Source of the DNA: Caulobacter sp. BK020
GTDB lineage: Bacteria > Pseudomonadota > Alphaproteobacteria > Caulobacterales > Caulobacteraceae
NCBI RefSeq assembly: GCF_004342605.1
Contig: NZ_SLZL01000001.1
Location: 186,001-250,000, forward strand
Direction: 5' to 3'
DNA length: 64,000 nucleotides
Shown: positions 46,816 through 55,920 of the stretch, piece by piece
How the letters are laid out: each line of letters opens with the position of its first letter
Numbering within the stretch: position 1 is the stretch's first letter
Translations under genes and position numbers: made by a program
The notes under the pieces: model-generated
Database searches by the model: none
Told to the model about the DNA's origin: nothing
The model's input: only the letters and a program-made list of their open reading frames with translations

Positions 46816-48255
46816 TCAGGTCTCCCGGCCGCCGCCCCTGACCAGGAACAGCACGCAAAAGCCCATCAGCAGCAGGGCCGCGACCGGCAGGAAGCCGCCG
46901 ACCTGGCTCTTGAACACCGCCGTGGCCAGGGCCACCAGCAGCGAGCCCAGCCACATCGTCGCCGTGCCCGACAGGGCGTAGAGCCCGAAGAACGCCGCCG
47001 TCTTGTCCGGCGGGCACAGGCGGATCAGCAGGGTGCGGCTGGAGGCGTACTGGGCGGTGACGAACACCGCGATCAGCAAGCCCAGGCCCAGATAGATCAG
47101 CTCCGGCGCGGTGCGGAACAGCGGCCCGTTCCAGACCGGCGCATGAGCGGCCGGATCGTAGGACCAGACGTACAGGATCTTCTCGCGCCCCATGCCCAGG
47201 GTGGCGACCAGCACGGCCAGCGAGCCGGCGATCTCCAGCTGCACGGCCTTGCGCGGCCCCAGCGTGCGATCGAACCACGGCGCGACCAGGCCGCCGACCA
47301 CCCCGAAGACGCTTAGCGAGATGCCGTAGGCCAGCATCTCCAGCGCGCCCCACTTCATCAGCCCGGCCGCCAGCAGTCCGCCGAACACCAGCAGGGCGGT
47401 CATGCCGTCGTTGTAGAGCAGGCGCCCGCCCAGGAAGAGGGCGATGTCACGATGGCCCTTCAGGTCGCCGAAGATGTCGCGCAGCATCGCCACACCCGCC
47501 CGCAGGCTGGCCATCCAGCTGCGGCCGGTGCGGGCCGCGTCGGGGGTCCACAGGAAGAACGGGATCGCGCCCAGCAGCAGGACGGCCGCCGACATCGGAC
47601 CCGAGATCCGGCTGGGCTCGTTCCGGCTGGCGTCCAGCCCGAACAGCGGGGCGCGCGGCACGCCCGGCCAGTCCACCTGGCCCGGCAGCACCATGCCCCA
47701 CAGCATGAAGACCAGCAGAGCCACCGACAGGCCGTTGGCCAGCGCATAGCCCAGGCCCGAGATCAGGGCGGCCCGGCCCGGAACCTCGCCCGCCGCGCGG
47801 CCCAGCAGCGAATTGCTGACCACGTCGCCCCAGTTATAGGCCACGCCCAGCACGACCAGCAGGCCGCTGGTCGCCATCAGCGGCAGGCCGCCGGCCGGCA
47901 TGGCCCACCACAGCGCGACCAGGGCCGGGACCATGATCGCAGTCACCATCCCCAGCATCGGCTTGCGCGGCCCGTACTGCTCGATCATCGCCCCCAGCAG
48001 CGGCGCGGTCAGGGCGGTCAGCAGGCCGTAGATCGTCGAAATGTTGGCCACCTGGGCCTGGCCCCGGACCGGATCGCCGACCAGCACCCGCGAGAAGTAG
48101 GGCGAGAAGATGTAGATGGTGATCAGGATCACATAGGGGTCGCGCGCCCCCTGCTGCAGGATCCAGGCGAGCGCGCCGCGCGGCAGGCCGGACTTCAGCG
48201 GAGCCATCGGCTGGCCCTCGCTTGGAGCCGCCGCGGCGGCCGAGAACTCACTCAT
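46816..48255 (-). CDS. MFS transporter of the Atg22/UMF1 group
   Basis: The 479-residue protein has about 12 membrane helices and starts RGALAWILQQGARDPYVILITIYIFSPYFS, the pattern of Atg22-like major facilitator proteins (UMF1). Eukaryotic relatives export amino acids from the vacuole; bacterial substrates are unknown. It stands upstream of pabB but 52 bases apart, so a shared transcript is possible. Confidence 0.85.
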   Translation of the reverse strand: MSEFSAAAAAPSEGQPMAPLKSGLPRGALAWILQQGARDPYVILITIYIFSPYFSRVLVGDPVRGQAQVANISTIYGLLTALTAPLLGAMIEQYGPRKPMLGMVTAIMVPALVALWWAMPAGGLPLMATSGLLVVLGVAYNWGDVVSNSLLGRAAGEVPGRAALISGLGYALANGLSVALLVFMLWGMVLPGQVDWPGVPRAPLFGLDASRNEPSRISGPMSAAVLLLGAIPFFLWTPDAARTGRSWMASLRAGVAMLRDIFGDLKGHRDIALFLGGRLLYNDGMTALLVFGGLLAAGLMKWGALEMLAYGISLSVFGVVGGLVAPWFDRTLGPRKAVQLEIAGSLAVLVATLGMGREKILYVWSYDPAAHAPVWNGPLFRTAPELIYLGLGLLIAVFVTAQYASSRTLLIRLCPPDKTAAFFGLYALSGTATMWLGSLLVALATAVFKSQVGGFLPVAALLLMGFCVLFLVRGGGRET

Positions 48256-48360
48256 GCGGTTCCACCCTATGGAGTCGCCGTCTGTCGCAGCGCCTTGGGT
48301 GAAGCGTGGCGTTGAAACGGGCGTTTGTCACGGGCGAATGCGGACCTTGGGTTCCTATAT

Positions 48361-48490
48361 CCGTCAGTCCCGCCCTCGTGGCGGGAACCTCTCTGTCCAC
48401 CGCAAGAGCGGGGGCGTGGCGCGCCAGCGCGCCACGGTGCTTCACCGTCAGCTGAACGAGAGGTTCTCGCCACAAGGGCGAGAATGACGG
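48361..48490. repeat. Large inverted repeat with internal hairpin
   Basis: Arms 48361-48393 and 48458-48490 are largely complementary (33 bases each). Between them a separate 9-bp hairpin lies at 48415-48436. It resembles the paired REP elements in plan but has a different core. It fills most of the 266-base gap between the MFS and tyrosine phosphatase genes; no gene was accepted there. Confidence 0.8.
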
Positions 48491-48521
48491 CTGCATTTTT
48501 GGGGACCGGGATGCTGTCGCT

Positions 48522-49295
48522 CTACAGCAGGATATGCGCCCGCACCGCCTCGCGGCCCTTCGCGTCCAGGCCGATCGCCTGTTCCAGGTAGGCGTCCAGC
48601 GAGCCGTGCCGCGCCTTGATCGCCGCGATCGCCGCGGCCAGGTAGTCGGCCTCCACGCCCATGGCCGCGCGCACGGCGGCGTCGGACGGCCGGCGGCCCA
48701 GCTCGGCCTCCAGCAGGTCGGCGAACACCGGCCCGCGGCGGGCGAAGCGGGCTTCGTCATTGGTCAGCAGGTAGTCGTCGACCAGATCGTCGTCGGCCAC
48801 GCCGGCCAGGTGGTGGGTCAGGGCGGCCAGCAGGCCGGTGCGGTCCTTGCCCGCCGCGCAGTGGATCAGCACCGGGCCCCGCGCCGCGGCCAGGGCCTGG
48901 AAATAGCGGCGGAACAGGTCCAGGTGCCGCTCGGCGAACGGCGCGCGGCGGTAATAGTCGACCAGGTAGCCGCGGATCGACCGCACCGACAGATCCGATT
49001 GCCGCAAAAAGGCGTGCCAGGGGTCCTCGCCGGTCACGCCCAGGTCGTTGTCGATCACCTCGGCGGCAAAGCCCGCCCAGCGCCGCGACGGGTCGCGCTG
49101 GCGCTCGTTGGGGCGGCGCAGGTCGACGATGGTGCAGAGGTTCAGGCCGGCCATGGCGACGAGGTCGTCGTCGGTGGCCTGGGCCTGGTGGGCGGCGCGG
49201 AACAGCAGACCCTTCTTCAGCCGCCCGGCGCCGGCGGCGTAGTCGCCGAAGTCGCGAAAGTTGTCGACGCCTTGCAGGACGATATGACGGGTCAT
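48522..49295 (-). CDS. Tyrosine-specific phosphatase family protein
   Basis: The 257-residue protein has the PTP P-loop VLIHCAAGKDRTGLLAAL with its catalytic Cys and Arg, and the family start VDNFRDFGDYA and TIVDLRRPNE. This is the Y_phosphatase3 group, whose members remove phosphate from Tyr or phosphoinositides. There is no signal peptide, so it is cytosolic. It is divergent from the alpha/beta hydrolase gene. Confidence 0.9.
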   Translation of the reverse strand: MTRHIVLQGVDNFRDFGDYAAGAGRLKKGLLFRAAHQAQATDDDLVAMAGLNLCTIVDLRRPNERQRDPSRRWAGFAAEVIDNDLGVTGEDPWHAFLRQSDLSVRSIRGYLVDYYRRAPFAERHLDLFRRYFQALAAARGPVLIHCAAGKDRTGLLAALTHHLAGVADDDLVDDYLLTNDEARFARRGPVFADLLEAELGRRPSDAAVRAAMGVEADYLAAAIAAIKARHGSLDAYLEQAIGLDAKGREAVRAHILL

Positions 49296-49371
49296 GGCGC
49301 GCTTGTTAGCGCCGCCCGGTGACGAAAGCGAGACGCTGGACGCCGCCGGACGGCGGGGCCACTCTGCCCCG

Positions 49372-50127
49372 ATGACCGACCTGCACCGCTTCCAGAGCTT
49401 CGACGGCGTCTCGATCGGCTATCGCACGCTGGGCGATCCGGCGGGCTGGCCGACCGTGATGCTGCACGGCTTCCTGGCCAGCGCCGAGAGCAACTGGTTC
49501 CTGCCCGGGATCGCCGCCGTCGTGGCGGCCATGGGACGGCGGGTGATCGCCCCCGACCTGCGCGGCCACGGCCGCTCGGACGCCCCGTCCGACCTCGCCG
49601 CCTGGCCGCCCGACGTGCTGGCCCGCGACCAGGAGGCCCTGGTCGCCCACCTGCACCTGAAGGACTACGACCTGATCGGCTACTCGCTGGGCGCGCGCAC
49701 GGCGGTGCGGATGCTGGCGCGCGGGGCGCGGCCGCGAAAGCTGGTCCTGGGCGGCATGGGCGATCGCGGGCTGATGGCGGCCGGGGCGCGGGCGGCGATG
49801 TTCGAGGACGCCATCCGCCATGGCGACGCCGCGCGCGATCCCCGGGCCGGCCGGCGAGTCCAGGCGATGATGGCCGCCGGCGGCCTCAAGCCGGAAGCGA
49901 TGCTGGGCGTCCTCGCCTCGTTCCTGGCGACGTCGGCCGAGACGATCGCGGCGATCGACGTCCCGACCCTGGTGGCGGCCGGCCAGCGCGACGACGACAA
50001 CGGCTCGATCGAGGCCCTGGCGGCGATGATGGCCGACGCGCGGGCCGTGCGGGTTCCGGGCGACCACCTGAGCGCGGTGATGGAGCCGGCGCTGGCGGCG
50101 GCGATCGTGGGGTTTTTGGAAGGGTAG
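49372..50127 (+). CDS. Alpha/beta hydrolase
   Basis: The 251-residue protein shows the full fold: VMLHGFLASAESNWF (oxyanion His-Gly), APDLRGHGRSD, nucleophile Ser in LIGYSLGARTAVRML and the final His in VRVPGDHLSAVMEP. The substrate is unknown. The ATG at 49372 starts the family-like MTDLHRFQSFDGVSIGYRTLG; the frame remains open upstream but is not needed. Confidence 0.87.
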   Translation: MTDLHRFQSFDGVSIGYRTLGDPAGWPTVMLHGFLASAESNWFLPGIAAVVAAMGRRVIAPDLRGHGRSDAPSDLAAWPPDVLARDQEALVAHLHLKDYDLIGYSLGARTAVRMLARGARPRKLVLGGMGDRGLMAAGARAAMFEDAIRHGDAARDPRAGRRVQAMMAAGGLKPEAMLGVLASFLATSAETIAAIDVPTLVAAGQRDDDNGSIEALAAMMADARAVRVPGDHLSAVMEPALAAAIVGFLEG

Positions 50128-50138
50128 CGGCGGCGATC

Positions 50139-50260
50139 ACTTGCCCCCTACGGGTCGCTTCGCGACCGTCTTCCCCCAGAGGGGGAAGAGCCTTTGGGGG
50201 CGAGCGCTCCGCCCCCTATGGGGGCGGACAGACCGCGAAGCGGTCAGGTGGGGGCAAGTG
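50139..50260. repeat. Intergenic repeat A, copy 2
   Basis: The segment closely matches 19411-19540 in the same orientation. It lies between the convergent alpha/beta hydrolase and AMP nucleosidase genes. Confidence 0.8.
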
Positions 50261-50274
50261 CCCCCTAGATCCGA

Positions 50275-51729
50275 TCACCGGAACGGCGGTTCGTCGAAGG
50301 CGCGCAGCTTGCGCGAGTGCAGGTTGGGACCTTCCTCCTGCAGCAGCTTGCAGGTCAGGATGCCGATCTGCAGGTGCTGGCTGATCGCCCGCTCGTAGAA
50401 GGCGTTGGCCTGGCCGGGCAGCTTGATCTCGCCGTGCAGGGGCTTGTCCGACACGCACAGCAGCGTCCCGTACGGCACCCGGAAGCGATAGCCCTGGGCG
50501 GCGATGGTGGCGCTTTCCATGTCGATGGCCACGGCCCGGCTCTGGTTGAAGCGCAGGGCCGACAGGCTGTGGCGCAACTCCCAGTTGCGGTCGTCGGTGG
50601 TGACCACCGTGCCCGTCCGCAGGCGCTTCTTCAGCTGATCGCCGCTGTCGCCGCTGATCGCCTTGGAGGCGTCGTAGAGGGCGCGCTGGACCTCGGCGAT
50701 CGACGGCACCGGGATCTCGGGCGGCAGCACGGCGTCCAGCACGTGGTCGTCGCGCAGATAGGCATGGGCCAGCACGTAGTCGCCGATGGTCTGGGTGTCG
50801 CGCAGGCCGCCGCAGTGGCCGATCATCAGCCAGGCCTGGGGCCGCAACACCGCCAGGTGATCGCAGATGGTCTTGGCGTTGGACGGGCCGACCCCGATGT
50901 TGACCAGGGTGACGCCCCGGCCGCCGGGGGCCATCAGGTGGTAGGCCGGCATCTGGTGCTTGCGCCAGGTCGACTCGGCCACCGCCAGTTCGGGATTGGC
51001 GGTGTTGGCGGTGATCGTCAGCCCGCCCGCGCACGACAGGGCCGTGTAGGGGCTGTCCGGCTGCTGCAGCTGCTCGATGCCCCAGCGGACGAATTCGTCG
51101 ACATAGCGGTTGTAGTTGGTGAACAGGATGAACTGCTGCACGTCCTCGGCCGGGGCGCCGGTGTAGTGCTTCAGCCGGGCCAGGGAGAAGTCGGTGCGCA
51201 GGCCGTCGAACAGGGCCAGCGGCCGGTTCTCCTCCATGGCCGGGTTCCACACCCCGTCGGCGATCTCGTCGCCGATGAAGGCCAGGTCGGTGGTCGGGAA
51301 GAAGCGGGCGATGTCCTCGCTGCGGACGTCGGCCTGGTTCAGGTCGATGCTGGCGTCCAGCACGTAGGGATAGGGGATTTCCTGGCTGGAGCGGTCGATC
51401 TCGATCTCGACCTCGAAGTCGTTCATCAGCAGGGTCAGCTGCTCGACCAGGTAGTCGCGGAACTGGTTGGGCTTGGTGATCGTCGTGGCGTAGACGCCGG
51501 GCCGGCTGACCCGGGCGTACGAGCGCGCCAGCTTGGGCGGCAGGGCCTCGGGATCATAGATCAGCCGCAGCTCGGGATAGGCGAACGTACCGTCGAACCG
51601 CGTCTGCGGGTCGGGCCGGGTTCCCTGTTCGAGATAGGCGCGAAGCGCGGTCCGCAGGGCGTCGACGGCGCGTTCGTATTCTTGATTGAGCCGCTCGACC
51701 GCGGCGATTGCTTTTTCTTGGTTTGACAT
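50275..51729 (-). CDS. amn: AMP nucleosidase
   Basis: Amn cleaves AMP to adenine and ribose 5-phosphate. The 484-residue length matches the family. An N-terminal Amn-specific domain (to about 180) is followed by the nucleoside-phosphorylase-like domain with LVNIGVGPSNAKTICDHLAVLRPQAWLMIGHCGGLRDTQTIGDYVLAHAYLRDD and AIDMESATIAAQGYRFRVPYGTLLCVSDKPLHGEIKLPG. Confidence 0.95.
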   Translation of the reverse strand: MSNQEKAIAAVERLNQEYERAVDALRTALRAYLEQGTRPDPQTRFDGTFAYPELRLIYDPEALPPKLARSYARVSRPGVYATTITKPNQFRDYLVEQLTLLMNDFEVEIEIDRSSQEIPYPYVLDASIDLNQADVRSEDIARFFPTTDLAFIGDEIADGVWNPAMEENRPLALFDGLRTDFSLARLKHYTGAPAEDVQQFILFTNYNRYVDEFVRWGIEQLQQPDSPYTALSCAGGLTITANTANPELAVAESTWRKHQMPAYHLMAPGGRGVTLVNIGVGPSNAKTICDHLAVLRPQAWLMIGHCGGLRDTQTIGDYVLAHAYLRDDHVLDAVLPPEIPVPSIAEVQRALYDASKAISGDSGDQLKKRLRTGTVVTTDDRNWELRHSLSALRFNQSRAVAIDMESATIAAQGYRFRVPYGTLLCVSDKPLHGEIKLPGQANAFYERAISQHLQIGILTCKLLQEEGPNLHSRKLRAFDEPPFR

Positions 51730-51971
51730 GGCGCCCTATATCAGCGTTCCGCCGCCTTTTCCAGCCAAGCCTCGCCTCGACGTCGGCGGAAAGCTCTGGG
51801 GCATGGACGAAGCCGATTTCGTCGGCCACAAGGGACCAAATGCCCGGGCGTGGGGCGGATGGCGGCGGGAGCGACCTCGCGCCTGATCCAAGTCCCGGGC
51901 GGCAACCTGCACATCCGCGGCGTCGACAGCGTCGGTCCGCAAGAAGACCGTCCGGCGCCCGAGGGGACCTT

Positions 51972-53225
51972 ATGAATAGACGTTTCGCCTTCCTGATCGT
52001 CGCCGCCATGATCCTCGGGGTCCTGGTCGGCTGGGCCTGCAACCAGTACCTGGACGCGGACGGGACCAAGAAGGCGGCCGACCTGGCCGCGCTGCTGCCC
52101 TACATCTTCCTGCGCCTGATCAAGATGATCATCGCGCCGCTGGTGTTCACCACCCTGGTGGCCGGCATCGCCCACATGGAGGACGCCGCCGCCGTCGGCC
52201 GGGTGGGCGTCAAGGCGATCGGCTGGTTCCTGGTCGCCTCGATCCTGTCGCTGCTGATCGGCATCGGCATGTTCCACCTGCTGGACCCCGCCCATGGGGT
52301 GGTGCTCAAGGAAGTGGCCGAGGCCGGCGCCCCGCCGTCGGCCGAGGGCGCCTTCACGGTCAAGAGCTTCATCGACCACCTGATCCCCACCTCGCTGTTC
52401 GAGGCGATGGCCAAGAACGAGATCCTGCAGATCGTGGTCTTCTCGGTGTTCGTCGGCACGGCCGTCGCCACCCTGGACAACAAGGCCCCGGCGGTCCTGG
52501 AGGTCACCGAGCAGGCCGCCTCGATCATGCTGAAGGTCACCGCCTTCGTGATGGCCCTGGCCCCGCTGGCCATCTTCGGCGCCCTGGTCAACACCGTCGC
52601 CAAGGAGGGCCTGTCGATCCTGGGGGTCTACGCCCGCTTCATCGGCTCGTTCTATGCGGGGCTGGGCACGCTGTGGCTGCTGCTGTTCCTCGCCGCCCTG
52701 TTCTTCCTGGGCAAGCGGGCCATCCCGCTGTTCGGCTTCATCCGCACCCCCGCCCTGCTGGCCTTCTCGACCGCCAGTTCGGAAGCGGCCTATCCGCGCC
52801 TGCTGGACGGCCTGCCCACCCTGGGCGTGCGCCGCAAGATCGTCAGCTTCGTCCTGCCGCTGGGCTATTCGTTCAATCTCGACGGCTCGATGATGTACTG
52901 CACCTTCGCCACCCTGTTCATCACGGCGGTGCACGGCGTGCACCTGACGCTGGAGCAGCAGGCCTCGATGCTGCTGCTGCTGATGGTCACCTCCAAGGGC
53001 ATGGCCGGGGTGCCGCGGGCCTCGCTGGTGGTGATCATGGCCACCCTGACCTATTTCGGCCTGCCCGAGGCCTGGATCGCCCTGGTGCTGGGCGTCGACC
53101 ACCTGCTGGACATGGGCCGCAGCGCCACCAACGTGGTCGGCAATTCGGTCGCCGCCGCCGTGGTCGCCAAGTGGGAAGGCGAGCTGGACGATCCGGCGCC
53201 GCAAGCCGAGGCCGCCCAGGCCTGA
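51972..53225 (+). CDS. Dicarboxylate/amino acid:cation symporter (DAACS)
   Basis: The 417-residue membrane protein has the DAACS motifs: PYIFLRLIKMIIAPLVFTTLVAGIA, LAFSTASSEAAYPRLL (the serine-rich hairpin), VLPLGYSFNLDGSMMYCTFATLFI and GVDHLLDMGRSATNVVGNSVAA. It imports C4-dicarboxylates or acidic amino acids with sodium or protons; the substrate cannot be settled from sequence. The ATG at 51972 has GAGGGG six bases upstream. The 242-base gap before it has no accepted gene. Confidence 0.93.
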   Translation: MNRRFAFLIVAAMILGVLVGWACNQYLDADGTKKAADLAALLPYIFLRLIKMIIAPLVFTTLVAGIAHMEDAAAVGRVGVKAIGWFLVASILSLLIGIGMFHLLDPAHGVVLKEVAEAGAPPSAEGAFTVKSFIDHLIPTSLFEAMAKNEILQIVVFSVFVGTAVATLDNKAPAVLEVTEQAASIMLKVTAFVMALAPLAIFGALVNTVAKEGLSILGVYARFIGSFYAGLGTLWLLLFLAALFFLGKRAIPLFGFIRTPALLAFSTASSEAAYPRLLDGLPTLGVRRKIVSFVLPLGYSFNLDGSMMYCTFATLFITAVHGVHLTLEQQASMLLLLMVTSKGMAGVPRASLVVIMATLTYFGLPEAWIALVLGVDHLLDMGRSATNVVGNSVAAAVVAKWEGELDDPAPQAEAAQA

Positions 53226-53305
53226 ACCGCCAAGCGGGACCGATTGACTTCAGGAGGGAGAAGACCAATCTCTTCCTCCGAGGGATCTCGGTTAGGAAGA
53301 CCGCC

Positions 53306-53728
53306 ATGAACGTCAAATCCATGATCCGGGCCGGCCTGATGACGACGGCGCTCCTGGCCGCCTCGGCGCCGGCCCTGGCCGCCAACGCGCCCGACGACGC
53401 CAAGGACGCCGTCGCCAAGCCGGCCCGCAGCTGCTTCTACCTGTCGGACTGGGACGGCTGGAGCGCGCCCGACCGCGATACCCTGTATCTGCGGGTGCGC
53501 AATCGCGACGTCTACCAGGTGGAGCTGTCGCACGGCACCAGCCAACTGACCTCGCCGGGCGTGCACCTGGTGTCGATCGTCCGCGGCATTGACTCGGTGT
53601 GCAACCCGCTCGACCTGGACCTGCGGGTCTCCGACGGCTTCGGCTTCGCCATGCCGATCATGGCCAAGTCGATCACCAAGCTCTCAGCCGAACAGGTCGC
53701 GGCCATCCCGAAGAAGGACCGGCCGTAG
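53306..53728 (+). CDS. DUF6491-type secreted protein
   Basis: The 140-residue protein has a Sec signal peptide (MIRAGLMTTALLAASAPALAA) and a small domain with two conserved Cys (RSCFYLSD and DSVCNPLDLDLRVSDGFG), probably a disulfide. This looks like the DUF6491 family of Caulobacterales and relatives; the function is unknown. It lies 80 bases after the symporter gene on the same strand. Confidence 0.8.
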   Translation: MNVKSMIRAGLMTTALLAASAPALAANAPDDAKDAVAKPARSCFYLSDWDGWSAPDRDTLYLRVRNRDVYQVELSHGTSQLTSPGVHLVSIVRGIDSVCNPLDLDLRVSDGFGFAMPIMAKSITKLSAEQVAAIPKKDRP

Positions 53729-53765
53729 GGGTTTCGACGGACGGGGAGATCCGAGCGGATTTCCT

Positions 53766-54638
53766 CTACCCCGCCGCCGCCTCCAGCAGGGCCACCATCA
53801 TCGCGTTGACCGGCGTGGCGATCCCGTGTCGTGCGCCCAGGCGGACGATCACGCCGTTGCGGGCGTCCAGCTCCATCGGGCGGCCGGCGGCGCGGTCGGC
53901 GTGCAGGGAGTTGATCCCGTCGGGCGGCGCCGCGCGATAGCCCTCGACCACCTTTTCAGGCAGATCGGACGGCAGGTCCGCCCCCTCGGCCCGGCCCACC
54001 GCCACGCATTCGCCGACCAGGGCCCGCATGATCTCGGCGACCGGCTCGCGCCGGGCCACGCCCGCCGGCTTCAGGGTCAGGGCGTTGACCGCCCCGGCGC
54101 AGTTCAGGGCCAGCTTTTTCCAGGCCGCGGTCCTGAAGTCGGCCGTGGTCGACACCGCGATCGGCGTGTGGGCGAACAGGGCCGCGAAGGCCTCGCCCGC
54201 CGCGCCGTCCGGAACCAGGATCGAGCCGTCGCGCCGCTGGCGCACCCGGCCCGGAGCGCTGCGCTCGGCCGGGATGTCGACCACCGCCGGAGTGATCCGG
54301 GCCGCCTCGACATAGGGGGTGAAGCGCTCGACGTGCTCGACGCCGTTCTGCAGCACCGCCACGCGGGCGCCCAGTCCGACCAGCCGGGCCAGCCAGTCTC
54401 CGGTGACGACCGCGTCATAGGTCTTGGTGGTGACGATCGCCCAGTCCACGGGCGAGGCGTGATCCGGCGCGGTCAGCACGCGCGGGCTGGCCGTCAGCGG
54501 CCCGCCGGGCGTCTCGACCTCCAGCCGGTCGAACGGCGTGCGGGCGCAGACCTCGACCGCCAGGCCGGGATCCTGGGCCAGCCAGGCGGCGACGACGCCG
54601 CCCACCGCGCCCGGACCGATCACCGCTATCCGCGTCAT
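53766..54638 (-). CDS. 2-dehydropantoate 2-reductase (ApbA/PanE family)
   Basis: The 290-residue protein has the Rossmann start RIAVIGPGAVGGVVAAWLA, the VVTTKTYD region and the catalytic Lys in AAWKKLALNCAGAVNALT, followed by the helical C-terminal domain. PanE reduces ketopantoate with NADPH in pantothenate synthesis. The family also contains other ketoacid reductases, so the symbol is left open. The nrdB terminator lies just upstream. Confidence 0.88.
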   Translation of the reverse strand: MTRIAVIGPGAVGGVVAAWLAQDPGLAVEVCARTPFDRLEVETPGGPLTASPRVLTAPDHASPVDWAIVTTKTYDAVVTGDWLARLVGLGARVAVLQNGVEHVERFTPYVEAARITPAVVDIPAERSAPGRVRQRRDGSILVPDGAAGEAFAALFAHTPIAVSTTADFRTAAWKKLALNCAGAVNALTLKPAGVARREPVAEIMRALVGECVAVGRAEGADLPSDLPEKVVEGYRAAPPDGINSLHADRAAGRPMELDARNGVIVRLGARHGIATPVNAMMVALLEAAAG

Positions 54639-54671
54639 CGCCCAACTCCAGATTCCGAACGCCAGACAGAG

Positions 54672-54701
54672 AAAACGCCGCCCCCTTTCGAGGGCGGCGG
54701 C
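54672..54701 (-). terminator. Terminator of nrdB
   Basis: On the minus strand a GC-rich stem (CGCCGCC arms around TCGAAA) is followed by TTTT. It lies 33 bases after the nrdB stop. Confidence 0.82.
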
Positions 54702-54733
54702 ATGTTATCCCCGTTGTCCCTGCTTCTTCTGGC

Positions 54734-55774
54734 TTATTCCGCCGGCAGGGTGTTCTCCGAGCGCTTCTGCAGCATGGTGTCGAAGCTCGACCACACGCCG
54801 TCCGCGCCGTGCCATTGGCCCCGGGTGGCCGCCTTGGAATATTCGGTGGCCCGGGCCTCGAAGAAGTTGGCGTGCTCCACGCCCGACAGCAGCGACTGCA
54901 GCCAGGGCAGCGGGTTTTCCTTCACGCCATAGACCTCCGGCAGGGCCAGCTGGCGCAGGCGCCAGTCGGCGATGAACCGGATGTATTGCTTGATGTCGTC
55001 GGGGGTCATGCCCTGGACGTCGCCGGCCTCGAAGGCCAGGTCGATGAAGGCGTCCTCCATCTTCACCACCGTCTGGCAGCAGTCGACGATGTCGTCGGCC
55101 ACGGCCTTGGTGACCGCCCCGGTCTCCTTGTTGAACGTGTGGTACAGCTTGATGATGCCTTCGCAGTGCAGGCTCTCGTCGCGGATCGACCACGAGACGA
55201 TCTGGCCCATGCCCTTCATCTTGTTGAAGCGCGGGAAGTTCATCAGCATCGCGAAGCTGGCGAACAGCTGCAGGCCCTCGGTGAAGCCGCCGAACATGGC
55301 CAGGGTGCGGGCGATGTCGGCGTTGGTGTCGACGCCGAACTTCTGCATGAAGTCGTGCTTGTCGCGCATGGCCTGGTATTCCATGAACGCGCCGAACTCG
55401 CTCTCCGGCATGCCGATCGTCTCGAGCAGCAGAGCGTAGGCCGCGATATGGATGGTCTCCATATTGGCGAACGACGACAGCATCATCTTCACTTCGGTGG
55501 GTTTGAACACCCGGCCGTAGCGTTCCATGTAGTTGTCGGCGACCTCGACATCCGACTGGGTGAAGAAGCGGAAGATCTGCGTCAGCAGGTTCCGTTCCTT
55601 GTCGTTCAGCTTGACGGCCCAGTCCTTGAGATCCTCGCCCAGCGGCACCTCTTCGGGCATCCAGTGGACCTGCTGCTGCTTCTTCCAGAACTCGTGGGCC
55701 CACGGATAGCGGAACGGCTTGTAGGCGCCGGAAGGGGTCAGCAGGCCGGGCGTGGTGATCAGCTTGGCGGACAT
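54734..55774 (-). CDS. nrdB: Class Ia ribonucleotide reductase, beta subunit
   Basis: NrdB holds the diiron-tyrosyl radical cofactor for deoxyribonucleotide synthesis. The 346-residue protein has the metal and radical residues in FANMETIHIAAYALLLETIG (Glu-x-x-His and the Tyr) and WSIRDESLHCEG. The C-terminal tail ENTLPAE is the part that docks on NrdA. The ATG at 55774 (MSAKLITTPGLLTP) fits the family. The alpha-subunit gene lies about 7.5 kb away on the same strand with unrelated genes between. Confidence 0.96.
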   Translation of the reverse strand: MSAKLITTPGLLTPSGAYKPFRYPWAHEFWKKQQQVHWMPEEVPLGEDLKDWAVKLNDKERNLLTQIFRFFTQSDVEVADNYMERYGRVFKPTEVKMMLSSFANMETIHIAAYALLLETIGMPESEFGAFMEYQAMRDKHDFMQKFGVDTNADIARTLAMFGGFTEGLQLFASFAMLMNFPRFNKMKGMGQIVSWSIRDESLHCEGIIKLYHTFNKETGAVTKAVADDIVDCCQTVVKMEDAFIDLAFEAGDVQGMTPDDIKQYIRFIADWRLRQLALPEVYGVKENPLPWLQSLLSGVEHANFFEARATEYSKAATRGQWHGADGVWSSFDTMLQKRSENTLPAE

Positions 55775-55827
55775 CGAGGAACCCTTGGGGCGAGAACGGG
55801 GGCGAGAATCGGTCGAACGAACTAGGA

Positions 55828-55839
55828 TAACGTACGTTA
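55828..55839. promoter_or_regulatory. 12-base palindrome upstream of nrdB
   Basis: TAACGTACGTTA is a perfect palindrome 54-65 bases before the nrdB ATG, in the gap shared with the divergent GST gene. On the minus strand it overlaps GCTAAC, similar to a Caulobacter -10 element. It may be a regulator site; this is inference. A weak NrdR-box-like stretch lies at 55869-55884. Confidence 0.4.
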
Positions 55840-55920
55840 GCATTTAGCCAGACGCACGCCCCTCCTGTCTACCAGATGTAGTGTGACGAGGGGTCGCATC
55901 CACAACATAGGGCCTTGCCT

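Noticed and set aside
48256..48521. Short frames inside the gap between the MFS and phosphatase genes
   Set aside because: They are made of the large inverted repeat and its hairpin, with no ribosome site.
55869..55884. NrdR box upstream of nrdB
   Set aside because: Only about 11 of 16 positions agree with the consensus and no properly spaced second box was found. It is mentioned only as a weak candidate.
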